DNA from: Mangifera indica
Taxonomy: Eukaryota; Streptophyta; Magnoliopsida; Sapindales; Anacardiaceae
Direction: 5' to 3'
NCBI RefSeq assembly: GCF_011075055.1
Contig: NC_058140.1
Location: forward strand, 8,118,988 to 8,182,987
DNA length: 64,000 nt
Position numbers and translations under genes: made by a program. Positions 1 through 12,445 of this stretch are shown piece after piece. How positions within the stretch are numbered: the first letter of the stretch is position 1; each line of letters starts with the position of its first letter. The notes below the pieces were generated by a model. The model did no database searches and was not told the DNA's origin. It saw nothing but the letters and a program-made list of their open reading frames with translations.

Positions 1-3000
1 GACTATATTGAGTGGTTGGCGAGCCTGGGTTTCATCATGGTCAATGGGCTTGCCATTGACCTAGTGCTGAAATATTTCCCTAAATTATAGGCTAATTTCA
101 TTATGAACTTTAACTTGAACAAAAAAGAGAAATCCCTTGAGGAATTATTGTATATGCTCAGGCAAGGTGAACAAGATGTATGAAGAAGGAGGCTAAGGGC
201 AGAGACAAAGCCAAGGCTAAGCTCAAGCCCAAAGCAAAGAAGTAACCAGATATTACTGTTATACCAACAAGTGGTATGGATAAGAGAAAGGTTATTTGCT
301 TATGTTGTGACAAAACTAGTCACTAGAGAAGACATTGCAAGGTTTTCCTAAAGAATAAAAAGAATAAGGTAGCTGAAGTCTTTACTTTAGGTATAATCAT
401 CATTCAGACAAATTATTCTTCTTGCTTATCTGTAAACACAGGATGTGATTCTTACATTTGTTTTGATATGTAGGGATTGCGACATAGTACATAGCTTGCC
501 AAAGGAAAGGTTAACCTACTTGTTAGAAATAGAGCACGTGTTACTGTGTTAACTGTAGGTGTTTATTATCTTAGGTTGCCTATTAGGCTAGTTTTAAAAT
601 TAGTTAATTGTTATTATATTTCTTCTGTTTTTAGAAACTTAGTTTATGTATCTGTTTTAGACAAAAAAATATATTCATTTTTTATTATTGATGGTACTAT
701 AACTATTAACTTGAATAATATTCTCCATGAAACAACTAAATGGCATAATGGTTTATATATATTCTAAAACTGTATAATGAAATTCTCAATTTGCAAAGTA
801 ATAAACTTTTAAAATCAAATGCACTAAATACCACGTATCTGTGGCATTACATGTGGGCCATATATGACCAAATGGGCATCATTGTAAAGACTTATAGAGA
901 TAGATCACATAGGTCATGTGAACACCACGTATATGTGGCATTACATGCTAGGCCATATATGACCAAATGTATGTCAAGGGCAATTAAAATCAAAGTATGT
1001 GAATAGCATATATTACATGCTAAGCCCTTTTTATTGTATCCACTGGATATAGTAAAAGGGGCAACTAAACTGTTAGGGATTATTTACAATGATGTGTGTA
1101 GACCCATAATAGTGTACAACAGATATGGGGAAGCCTACTTTGTCACATTTATTAATGATTTTAGTAGATATTGTTATGTGTTTTTAATGAAACACAAGTT
1201 TGAATGTTTTGATAAATTCAAAAAATTCAAGAATGAGGTAGAGAAACAACTTGGGAAACAAATTAAAATCCTTTGCAATGATTGTGAAGGTGAGTACTGA
1301 ATTACGAGAGTACTTAAAGGAACATAAGATAGTCTTTTAACTCACTCTTCCTAGTACACCATAACATAATGTTATATCTAAACAAAAGTTTTTAATGAAA
1401 CACAATTTTGAATGTTTTGATAAATTCAAAAAATTCAAGAATTAGGTAGAAAAACAACTTGGGAAACAAATTAAAATCCTTTGTAATAATTGTGAAGGTG
1501 AATACCTGAGTACTGAATTAAGAGGATACTTAAAGGAACATAGGATAGTCTTTTAACTCACTTTTTCTAGTACACTATAACATAATGTTATATCTAAACA
1601 AAAGAATAAGATCTTGATGGAAATGGTCATAACATAATGAGTTTTACAGATTTACCTATGTCTTTCTAGGGACTTGCCCTAGAGATTACTGCCTATACAC
1701 TAAACTGTGTCCAATCTAAATTTGTGGATAAAAATTTATACAGTTATAGACTGGGCAAAAGCCTAATCTATATTACTTGAGGATTTGGAGCTGTGAAGCT
1801 TATGCCAAGAAATTGACTTTGAACAAGCTAAGCATCAAGTCTGAAAAATGTATCTTTGTAAAGTACCGAAAGGTAACTAAGGGATACTATTTCTACCACT
1901 CGGAGGAGCAAAAAGTCTTTGTTGCTTATACTGGCATGTTCCTTGAGAAGGAATTCATTCTTAAGAGAACTGGTAGGAAGAAGATGAAACTCAATGAAGT
2001 TCTTATACCATAAGATACCATAACTATTAAACAGGACGATGTGCCATCATAGATAGTTGATCATGATAAGGAAGTTTCTCCATCTTAGGAGGAACAACCT
2101 CAAAGAACACATGAGTTGTATAGGTCTACACGAATATGTTGCAAGTAAAAAAGATTTGGTTTTCTTATGACTCAGCATCTCAGATAACAAACCAAAGACT
2201 TATGATGATGTTGTCCCGAATGTAGATTCTAGGAAATGATTTGATGCCATAAAATCCAAAATAGACTTCATGTACTAAAACTAAGTATGGACTCTAATGG
2301 ATACACCTAAAGAAGTAAAATCCATAGGGTATAGATAAGTTTTCAAAAAGAAAACTAACATGAAAGGTAATATCCATATCTTTAAAAAAATGATTGGTTT
2401 CCAAAGGTTTTATTAAAAAACATGACATTGACTATGACAAAACATTTTTGCCAATCGCTATGTTTAAGTCTATTAAGATTATGTTTATTATAGCTATATA
2501 CTCTGACAATGAAATCTTTCATATGGACGTCGAGACGGTCTTCCTGAATGGTAACCTTGTAATAGATGTCTATATGGCATAACTCGATGGTTTCATTCTT
2601 GTTGGATAGGTAGATAAAATATGCAAGTTGTAAAAGTTCATTTATGGGCTTAAATAGACTTTTAGAAGTTGGAACATTCATTTTGATGAAGCTATACATG
2701 AGTCTGATTTTGTTAAAAACGAAGATAAGTCATACGTGTATAAGAAAGTTAATAGGATCATGATAACATTTCTAGTATTATATGTTGATGACATCTTGAT
2801 TATTGGAAATGATGTACCAAACTTGTAATTAGTAAAGGTTTTGTTATCTAAGTGTTTTTTCATGAAAGACTTAGGAGAAATAGCATACATTATTGGAATT
2901 AAAATTTACCGAGATGGAAAGCGTAGATTGCTAGGCTTAAGTCAAAGCATGTACATAAATAAGGTGTCAATAAGATTATTTATTGAGAAATCTAAGAAAG

Positions 3001-3690
3001 GTTTTTTGCCTATGTCCTATAATGTTTATATCTAAAAAGAGATGTATCTATCTTCATAATCTGAGAGAAATAAGATGAGTAAGATCCTATATGCCTTGAG
3101 CATTTATAATAAATATCAATATGATCTAGGTGCAAAACACTAGATGGATGTTAAGAACATCCCAAAATACCTAAGAAAGACTAAAGATGTCTTCTTGGTT
3201 TATAGATGGGATTTTGAACTCATTGTTTGAGGGTTTAGTGATGCTAGTTTCTAAATTGATTGAGATAATTTTAAATCCTAATAAGCATTTGTCTTTGTTT
3301 GAATGATGGTACATTTAGCTAGAAAAGCTTCAAGCAAAGTATAGTGGTTGATTTTATAATAGATTTTGAGTATATTGCTTTCTCAGAAAGGTAAAAGAGG
3401 TTGTATGGATCAAAAAGTTTGTGATAAAACTTAAAGAGGTTCTAAACATTACTGAGCCGATTGAACTCTATTACGACAACAATGGAGCGATTGCTTAGAC
3501 AAATGAGTTGTAATCTCATTAGAGGTCCAAGCACATACTCAAATAATATCACTTGATTCGAGAGATTATTTAGCATGGTGATATATCGATAGAAAAGATT
3601 GATATAAATGACAATTTGGCTAACCTATTGACAAAGTCTATGTCACAGTAGAAGCATGATAGACATGCAGCAGGATTGGACATTAGATAT
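1..3690 (+). pseudogene. Ty1/copia element 1, decayed gag-pol
   Basis: Remnant of a copia polyprotein read left to right, already inside gag at the window edge. The order is gag tail (1-235), a zinc-knuckle remnant (about 297-342), a protease remnant where the D-T-G motif reads N-T-G (about 436-470), integrase (1034-1620), post-integrase spacer (1777-2010), reverse transcriptase (2280-2900, with Y-V-D-D at 2781-2792) and RNase H (about 3290-3620). The order protease-integrase-RT-RNase H defines Ty1/copia. The frame is broken by many stops and shifts, several of them CAA-to-TAA, so no protein can be made. It is closely related in sequence to element 4 (23130-27080) and more distantly to the near-intact copy at 61312. 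Confident as a family call; exact domain edges are approximate. Confidence 0.88.
1181..1604 (+). repeat. Tandem duplication of integrase core in copia element 1
   Basis: Two adjacent direct copies, 1181-1388 and 1389-1604, cover the same part of integrase. They differ at few positions, and the second copy keeps 11 bases lost from the first. Both carry the same internal stop (cttTTAActc context, where element 4 has CAA), so the duplication happened after the element was dead. Confidence 0.85.
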
Positions 3691-5040
3691 AATTGATTTG
3701 ACATTTGTAGATGCAATTCTAATGCCTTTAGAATGGTAGAATTATGATGAGAATACCAAATAGTTAATCATGAGAACTTTATGCACACATTAAGTGGTTA
3801 TTTTAAAAATTATTATAATTTTGACATTACAATGAACAAGGGCACATATAATAATGATGAGATTATCATAATGTTGAGCGATCCCACTGAAAGGCGATGA
3901 CAACTCTCACATGTCAAAATTTTTCATAGATAACTTGGTGTAACATATGGGTGCATGTTATAGATATATTCATCAAATTGACCCTACTAAAGGATATCCA
4001 TATAGATAGTTGCTCTAGTGTCTATGAAATAAATCCTTCGAACATCATAGGTGCATATGATCTTATGACTTGAGGTTGCTAGACTATCTCATGTAAAGAT
4101 CGGTATGGTTTAATACTATCCAATGTACTACTGTAACTAGGATCTCATAAAGGTAGTGAATGACCATATCATGAGATACATGATAGCTATGGTTGATCAG
4201 CAAAGAATTTGTCACTCCTGAGCACAGGAGAAGATATCTCATGTAAGAATACTGAATGACATTCATGATTACTTAAATCTGTGGTCACAATGGGATAAGG
4301 TTGTATCTAATCCATGTAAGTTATTAATGTGTGTCAGTTCATACTAAAGAACTACTAAGTTAGCCAAAATTTTATGTTTTAACCTCAAGAGATATTGGTT
4401 AATGAATAGATAAAATTGCATATAACTATGATGTTTTAAAGGCTTAAGAGATGTATGTTAACACTCTATCACCTGGGTGGCTATGACGCTTTGTTAGAGG
4501 TCAGTCTTGGTCTATGTTTGAATTTGACCTAAATTCAAATGCTATCAGTTCAATAGAAAGCTTTGGGTCACACACATATAAAGGTTGATTCAAACCCAAA
4601 GGAAAGGATTATTTGGTAATAGTCTTGATGTTTAGGGAAAGAGAAAAAAGACACAAATAGATCGAGTTTGCCCTTTAGGTTAAGAGGACTCAATTCAACC
4701 ATGCTTTGATTAAAGTACATAACCATGTGTACTTAGTGATACTAATGGCATGTTTGCACCATGCTTCAAAGAAGCATGTCATAATTGGACACGTATTGCC
4801 TAAGTCATGCATGCTTGAGGATATGCATGGGGTATCACCAAGTGTACCACTCATGCAAATAAGGAAATACATGGGAGGCATACTTATATGCCATTTGTGC
4901 ATGTCACTTTAGCATGTATAACGTTGGAATCCTAATTAAATTAGGATTCGTATACACATATGCATACACATACATGTAAGTGTTTTTTTTTTTTTTTTGC
5001 ATCAGATAAACATCACATATAATACATATACACCCTCATT
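3691..5040 (+). mobile_element. 3' LTR of copia element 1, truncated at both ends
   Basis: The sequence from about 3691 matches, block by block, the LTRs at 14951, 27094, 42861 and 43857 (a shared LTR family, here called X): the early GATTTGACATTTGTAGATG block, the TTGACTTGAGGT block near 4065 and the GGGTCACACACATA block near 4566. About 30 bases at the 5' end, including the TG terminus and polypurine tract, are missing at 3690. The last ~380 bases present in the 27094 copy are absent. No coding function. Open frames at 4690-4912 on both strands are chance. Confidence 0.75.
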
Positions 5041-5042
5041 TA

Positions 5043-6587
5043 AGATGATGAAGCTAGGACTTATCGAGACACTATCTCAGATCCTAACTTTATTAAATGG
5101 CTTGAAGCAATGAAATTTGAAATAGACTCGTTATGCTAGAATCAAGTATAGACTTTAATAGATCCACCTGAAAAGGTAAATCCCATAAGATGTAAATGGG
5201 TTTTCTAAAAGAAAACCTAAATAGAAAGAAACATATATACTTATAAGGCATGTTGGTTGCAAAAGTTTTCACAAAAGCATGACGTAGACTATGACGAAAA
5301 CTTTTCATCAGTTGTGATGCTGAAGTTTATTCAAATTATGCTTATGATAGCTTATACCATGATTATGAAATCTGGCAGATAGATGTCAAAACCACTTTTT
5401 TAAATGTAGCTCGAGTATAAAATATGTATATTGCACAACCCGATGGTTTTATTCTTAATGGACAAGACAACAAGGTATGCAAGTTATAGAGATTTATTTA
5501 CAGACTCAAACAAGCTTTTAAAAGTGAGACATTCATTTTGAAGAAACCATAAGAGAATTTAAATTCATCAAAAATGAAGATGAGCCATGTGTATACAAAA
5601 AAGTCAGTGGAAGCAAAATAGTATTTTTGATATTATATGTCGATGACATATTAATTATCAAGAATAATATACTGAACTTGCAATTGTTAAAGACATGGTT
5701 ATCCAAGTACTTCTCTATGAAAAACTTAGGAGAAACAGTCTATATCCTTAAAATAATTGATCACATAGGTTACTTGGACTAAGTTAATAACAAAGTGCTA
5801 AAGAGATTCAATTTGAAAGAATCTAAAAAAGGATATCTTCTGATAAGTCATGACATATATCTCTCAAATGAAATATGTCTTAAAACAAAAGAAGAAAGAG
5901 ATAAGATGAAATTGACCCATATGCTTTTACAATAGGATCGATTATGCACGCCATATTTAGGTACAAGGATTGATGTCTCATATGATTTAAGAGTTTGTAC
6001 TAGATATCAATTGGATCTAGGATAATGTCACTAGACAATTGTCAAAAACATTTTAAAGTACGTTAAAACAACTAAGGATATGTTTTTAGTTTATGAAGGT
6101 GAGTTTGACTTCATTGTGCAAGGATATATAGATGCCAATTTCCTAATAGATCGTGATGACTTCAAATCCCAATAAAGATTTGTATTTTGCCTAAATGGTA
6201 GGGCATTAAACTAGAAAAGCTCCAAACAAAGCACTGTGGTTGATTCTACAACCGAGTCTTAGTACATTGCTTTATCAGAAACAACAAATAAATAGTGTGG
6301 ATTAGGACATTTGTCCCTGAACTTGGCATGGTTCGATCTATAGAAAACAAATAGTGCAGGCAAACGAGCCACAGTCTCACCAATGATCCAAACACATACT
6401 TAGGAGATACCACTTAATTAAAAAAAAAAATCATTTAGCATGGAGATGTGCAAATATGAAAAGTAAACATCGATAATAATTTAGCTGACTTATTGATGAA
6501 ACCTCTATCATAACAAAAGCATGATAGATATATAGCCTTGTAAGACATTTGATATATGTCTAATTGGTTATATCGCAAGTGAGAGAT
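5043..6587 (+). pseudogene. Copia element 2, decayed RT-RNase H half
   Basis: Begins directly at the start of reverse transcriptase, with a recognisable W-L-E-A-M-K then C-K-W-V-F segment near 5095-5215. It continues to the catalytic Y-V-D-D at 5636-5647 and RNase H to about 6510. A purine-rich tract GCAAGTGAGAGA at 6576-6587 is the polypurine tract, directly followed by TGTTAGGG of an LTR. Gag, protease and integrase are absent, so the element is truncated where it meets the LTR of element 1. Multiple stops and frameshifts. Related to elements 1 and 4 but distinct from both. Confidence 0.85.
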
Positions 6588-6599
6588 TGTTAGGGTACA

Positions 6600-7390
6600 A
6601 TACATCAAATTTCATAAAAGGTGACAAAAATATTCATCCTAAAAAGTCAAAAATTCATCCTAAAAAATCAGTCTTGATAAATGATCAAATCATCAACAAA
6701 TGTGCGTTACCAAAAAGTAATACCCAAGTAAAAAAAAATTGTCCTTAATAACCAGCCATGAAGGACAAAATGATGTTTTGTCATAAAATGATATACATTT
6801 TGGGATGAAATATTTTGTCCATAAATAAATTAAATTTCATCATAAATAACTTTATTTCATGCCAAAAAACACACATGTAAGGATAAAATTTTTCATCCTT
6901 AATTATACAATGAATTTTGGGCATTTCCTTTTGTCCTTGAATGTATGATAAATTAGGGACGAAATCTTTCATGCTTGATTGTATATTGATTTGAGACAAC
7001 TTTTTTATCCTTGACTGTGTAAAAAATTAGGAACACAATTTTTTGCCTTTAATTGTACATTGAATTACGGACAAATTTTTTTGTCATTGAATGTGTAATG
7101 AATTAGAGACAAAATTTTTCTTCCTTGATTATATAATGAATTTGAGACAAAAAATTTTATCCTTAATTATGTAAGGAATTGAGGACAATTTATTTTGTCC
7201 TTGATTGTATAATGAATTAGGACAAAAAAATTTTGTCCTTGATTTAAGTGGTGGATTAGGAACAATTTTTTATGTCTTTGATTGTGTTATGAATCGAAAA
7301 CAAAAAATTTCATTCTTGACTGTACTGTGAATCAAGGACAAAAATTTTCATTATTGTTTATGTGGTGAACTTAATACAAGAATTTTGATC
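6600..7390. repeat. Array of ~60-bp palindromic repeats (GGACAAAATTTTTGTCC type)
   Basis: About a dozen degenerate units of roughly 55-65 bp, each built around an AT-rich palindrome of the form (G)GACAAAAWTTTTTGTCC followed by TTGATTGTATAATGAATTAG. The clearest units lie at 7060-7330. Each unit can fold on itself and the array has no open frame of note. I see no clear terminal repeat or target duplication marking a mobile element. The style resembles subterminal repeats of CACTA-type transposons, but no CACTA terminus was found at either edge. Confidence 0.7.
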
Positions 7391-8429
7391 ATAAATTAAA
7401 ATTAATAGTTATATTAGTCCTCAAAATCCAACAATTCATTAAAACATCTTTTCAACCAATCGTCACAACTAATATTTAATGTAATCTTTGATATGTAATT
7501 AATAAAATGACATTTATATTATCTATATTTTTTTTAAGTAGATAATCGTCCTAAAAACAGTTGAACTATGATGAGGGTATCATTACTCGATACCTGATCA
7601 TGAGAACCCTATTTACATATTAGATGGTTGTTCTTAAAATGCCGATAACTCTGATATTACCATAATAAAGGGAATTGATAATAGTAAGAAAGTTATTATA
7701 ATACTGAATAAATTTATCATAAGATGATGACAATTCTTGTATGTTAAAGTTTTTTGTTGACAAGTTAATGTAAAATATAAGTACATATTGTAAACGTGTC
7801 CATCAGACTAATCTACTAAGAGGATTTCATATGGATGGTTTCATTTAGTATCTATGTAAAATATCTTTTTAGTGAATTGAGGTATATGTGATTCTTAGAT
7901 TTGAGGTCACGAGATCGTCTTATACTAGGATCAGTATGGTTTGACACTAGCCCAACATAGTCTGGTTAGAGGATTGCTAGGAAGGTGGTTATTGCCCATA
8001 TTGAAATTAGTACAATGGCTAAGCTGGATCAATAAAGGATTTGTCACTCTCAAGAATGAAAGGTGATATTTTACTTAGGGCTTACTGTTGAATGTTAATG
8101 ACCAATCAAAATTGTGGCCATAATAGGATTGAGTTGATGTTTGATTCAATATTATCTGGTTATTAACAAAAGTTAATTTATTTAATTCAGGAAGCCTTAA
8201 GGGATATACTTAATCTATATGTCAACCTTGAAAAGTTATAGTATTATGAAAAGATTGAATTGTACGAGTAATAATATCGCTAATAGGTTAAAAGAAACCA
8301 TACATTAGCCTCTACTAATCAAGTGGCCATGATGTTTGCCAAAGACCAATCTTTGTCTGTATCTAAACGAATATCAAATTGAGAGTATGGCACAAATTGA
8401 TTACTATCAACTAGACCTGGCCACGGGCC

Positions 8430-8635
8430 GGTTTGGCCCGTGAACTAGATCGAAACCAGCCCAGATAAAACCAGAACAAGAACCAGCAAACCTGAAACAG
8501 GACTGAACCGGAACTAAAACCGAATTTTAGCGGTTCAGTTCTGGTTTACCTAATTTTGAACTGTGAAACTACCGGTTCACACCCGGTTTATGAACCGACA
8601 TGTAAACCAGCAGTTTACTGTGCTGAACCGAAAAA
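8430..8635. repeat. Subterminal GAACCG/CGGTTC repeats, left end of hAT copy A
   Basis: Roughly ten short motifs of the type GAACCGG, AACCGA, CGGTTC or CCGGTTT in both orientations within 200 bp. A matching cluster occurs in the last ~190 bp of the element (11390-11570) and in copy B (20395-20515). Such clustered short repeats near the ends of hAT elements are the usual transposase binding sites. That role is inferred here. Confidence 0.65.
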
Positions 8636-9123
8636 TTTTGAATTTTTTTAAATTTTTTGAATTTTTTTTAAATTTATTAAACAGCCAAAGGAACCGTTGG
8701 CTTGCAGAATCCCCTGCAATTTTTAAAATCGCAATTCAGCCCCCTATTTTTTAATTTTTTTCAAAAAAAAATTTTCTTATATATATATCCATTCAAATTT
8801 CAATCTCTCCACTTTCTCACTCAATCCTTCAAACTCTCATTTTTATTCTTTTAACTCTTAATACTCTCTCAATCTTTCAATTCAATCAAATTCTCTTAAA
8901 TTTAATTAAATTTTTTCTTAATTTTTTATTAATTCCAATTTCTATTTTTATTATACAATTCATAATTAATTATATAATTTATTTCTATAATTAATTTTAT
9001 TTATTATCTTTCATAATTAATCATATAATTTATTTATATAATTAATTTTATTTATTTTTTAATTATATTTTATAATTAATCATATAATTTATTTATATAA
9101 TTAATTTTATTTATTATCAAAAA

Positions 9124-11204
9124 ATGGTAAGTATTGAAAATTCTTCCAGTAATAGGAGATTTGGTCAATATTCACATATATCAAATATGAATAAAAATCA
9201 ATTTATAGATGATTTTTCAACACAAGAAAGTAAAACCCAATATGAAAAGGTGGAGCAATAACAACAACATCATCAACAGATGGAGATAGAACAACTCTCT
9301 CAAAAAATTTCTACATCCGATATTTTCAAAATTCATTTCAAGAAAATACAAAAGGAAGATGGTAATTTCGATGTTGCTTGCAATTATTGTAGGCAAATTT
9401 ATAAATTCAAACAAGGAGGTGGATACGGGACATTTAAAAGGCACTTGGAGTCAAAGCATTCAGAAAAAATGGGGCAAAGCAGAGGCCAAACACAAATAAC
9501 CAGGTATGATTCTACACACAAATCTTTATTTATGTATAGTGATAATAAAAGTAAAAAAGAATTTACAAAAATGGTAGTAATAGATCATTTAGCATTTAGT
9601 TTTGGTGAAAATTTAGGTTTTAATAATTATTGTAAAACTGCATTAAATCCTGCACATAAAACTATTCAAAGAAACACATTAAAAAGAACATTATTTAGTT
9701 TATATAAAAACCAAAAAAGAGAATTAATTCAATTTTTTATAAATTTTAATGGGCGTGTATCTATATGTAGTGATATTTGGAGTAACCATTGGCAAATTCA
9801 CTCTTATATGGGTATAACTTGTCATTGGATAGATGATAATTTTCTATTATAAAAAAGAATTTTAGCATTTAGGGTGTTTAATGAACGACATACGACCGAT
9901 AATATTTATAGAATAATTAAATGAATATTAGAAGAATATAAATTATTTTATAAAATTTTTTCAATTTCATTTGATAATGCACGTTCAAATACTGCCTCAA
10001 TAAATGATTTAATTAATATTTGCAAACTTAATTTAGGTGGTAGATTTTTTCATATTAGATGTGCATGTCATGTATTAAATTTAAGTGTACAAGATGGTTT
10101 ACATTGTCTTAATAATTTTATTAGTCCAATAAAAACAACAATTTCATTTTTATGGACACATCCCCAAACTATTAACGAATGAGATAAATTTTGTAAACAA
10201 CATAATAGAAGACCAAAAAGATTTTCTAAAGACGTGCCAACTCGTTGGAATTCAATATATGAATTACTCAACGAGTCTTTATTATGCTTATTTATTTCAT
10301 AACATATGCCACAAGTTACATTATATCCTCAACATTGGGATATTTGTAAAACAATTTTAAATGTATTAAGAAATTTTAATAATGCAACATATACTTTAAT
10401 CCCACTTCTCATTTGTTTTTAAATGAAGCTGTTAATATTATTGGGGTTTTACAAGAAGTTGAAAAAGATATTATTCTACAATAAGTTATTTTTTTAATGA
10501 AAACAAAATGGTTAAGTTACTATAAAACAATTCCAGAATTTTTTCTTGTTGCATGTTTTTTTTGTCCTAAATTTAAATTAAATGGTGTCACAGATTATTT
10601 GATATTATATTATGAATGTTTACAATTAGATAAAGTTAATATTTCATTAACTATAACTAACATTATGAATTTAATTAAAGAAATTTATGTTGAATATTCA
10701 TTAATTTATGGTGGTTCTTCTTCCTCTCTACCATCTATTGCCCCATCATTAACCCAAAATATGAGTTATGGTGATTGTATTATGATGCAAAGGGGCAAAA
10801 GACCAAGAGGAATATTAGGCTGTACCTCGGAGCTTGATATTTATTTAACTATTATTTTTGAGTTTGGTGACAGCAATATAGGTAAAGACTTTCCAGTTTT
10901 AAAATGGTAGAGTCGACATGCATCAACTTTTCCAACATTAGTAGCTATTGCTAAACAAGTTCTGGCAACACTATTATCAACTGTTGCAGTAGAACAAGCT
11001 TTTAGTCAAGGGGGTAATATATTGGATGAGAGGCAATCAAGTCTTGCTCCCGAATCTATTGAAGCCTAAGTATGCATGGACGATTGGACAAGAGCCATAT
11101 TACGCTAACAAGAAATAAAAGTGGACTTCAATGAAGAATCGTTTGATTTAACTACGGATAGTTTGATGATGGAAAATAATACTCAAGATAGTAGAGGTGA
11201 ATGA
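9124..11204 (+). pseudogene. hAT transposase pseudogene (BED finger to hATC domain), copy A
   Basis: Start ATG at 9124. An in-frame TAA at 9259 interrupts the N-terminus and the frame reopens at 9280. A BED-type zinc finger follows, C-N-Y-C then H-L-E-S-K-H, about 9370-9460. A TAA at 9850-9852 replaces the CAA that copy B keeps. A frameshift lies before 10497. The C-terminal dimerisation (hATC) block, with T-V-A-V-E-Q-A-F-S then A-P-E-S-I-E-A, spans about 10911-11070, with further stops at 10908, near 11068 and near 11108. The last in-frame stop is TGA at 11202. About 690 codons originally, typical of plant hAT transposases. Non-functional: at least five stops plus a frameshift. Confidence 0.9.
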
Positions 11205-12445
11205 TAAGGTAAGGGGTACTGCCAGCTATTAGATATGCAAAGGTAAGAGAACTACGTAAGCTTTGATTCATCTAAACCCCACGAAGATACGTAGGAAGCT
11301 TAATTGAAAAATTAAGTCCAAGCCTTTCTTTTAATTTTCAATTATTGTAATTAATAATTTAAAAATTAAATCAAGATTATATATTAGAATTAACGGTTCA
11401 ATGTCGGTTTCGAACCGAAACTGTCAATTTCAAATCAGGGTCATGAACCAAAACCGTTGGTTTCGAACTGTTGACAAACCATCCTATTACGGTTTTGATT
11501 CAGAGTCCTTATTTTTTTGAATCATGAACCGACGGTTTCGAATAGAAATTATCGGTTCATGAACCGTGGCCAAGTCTACTATCAACTTAGCGGATAGCCT
11601 ATGAGTCACACACAAAAGGAGTTGATGAACTCTAGAGGCATGAAAATTGTCCAAGTTGGATTAAATCTAAATTCTGGATAGAGAATTTAGCTTTAGAAAA
11701 ACCTATGAACGTGAAGTATATTTTATTATTCTTTGGGACCTTAGTGTAATAATCTTGAGTTATTAGGATATATGTGAGAATTGGCAGGATTGACTCAAAT
11801 TCACATCACAAAATTTGAAATTCAAATTAGGGTGACGATAAGATTTTATTCTATATTCATTAATAATAAGATATTAATAAAGGAATTTACATAATTATTA
11901 CATTGACCAAATATACAAGTCTTATAAGTTGTATATATGCAGGCATGAGTAGGACAATTCCCACCCAAGTTATGTCTACTTGAGGCATTCACTGGTCCCA
12001 GACATAGATGGAAGAGTCACCTAGGGCATGTTCAAGTCTCAGGTAGCACATGTGAATGTGCATAAATATATATGCCTTTTCTCGTTTTAAAACATACAAC
12101 TTAATGTTACATTAAAACCCTAACCACCTAGAGAAAATTACCACTTTTCTTTGAAATAGATACTACCCTTAAGTTCTAGCAAACTTTGAGTATAGTATTA
12201 GCCTCACTCGAGTTGTTGTTTTATCTAAATACCAAGGAGTAAGCCTACATTTGGTTCAAAAAGCAAGACTTTGTAACCTCTTACCATCAGAGTAAGACAA
12301 AAGAGCCATTAATGCAGGTATACTGAATAAACACACTATTTGTGTTTTTACATGTTTGTGAATTAATCATATTGTAAGGATGCTTTTACAAAGTGTTTAT
12401 ATTATTAAATTAAAATTTTAATTTGTTATTCCACTGCCAAAGATT

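Larger units (their letters stand above)
8412..11578 (+). mobile_element. hAT transposon copy A, full length, dead
   Basis: A 3167-bp element with 15-bp terminal inverted repeats, TAGACCTGGCCACGG at the left and the complement of TAGACTTGGCCACGG at the right (one mismatch). It is flanked by a perfect 8-bp target duplication CTATCAAC (8404-8411 and 11579-11586). The 8-bp duplication and the transposase define the hAT superfamily. It inserted into the LTR of copia element 2. Copy B at 20324 is a relative with an internal deletion. Confidence 0.95.
6588..12445 (+). mobile_element. LTR of copia element 2, expanded by nested insertions
   Basis: LTR-family sequence appears in three pieces: the first bases after the polypurine tract (6588-~6600), 7480-8411, and 11587-~12445, which ends in TTATTCCACTGCCA, like the ends of other X-type LTRs. 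The pieces are separated by the palindromic repeat array and by the hAT element. The hAT target duplication shows that the two sides of that gap were once contiguous. The right end abuts the RNase H end of minus-strand element 3. The 6588-7480 join is inferred from alignment to other LTRs and is less certain. Confidence 0.55.
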
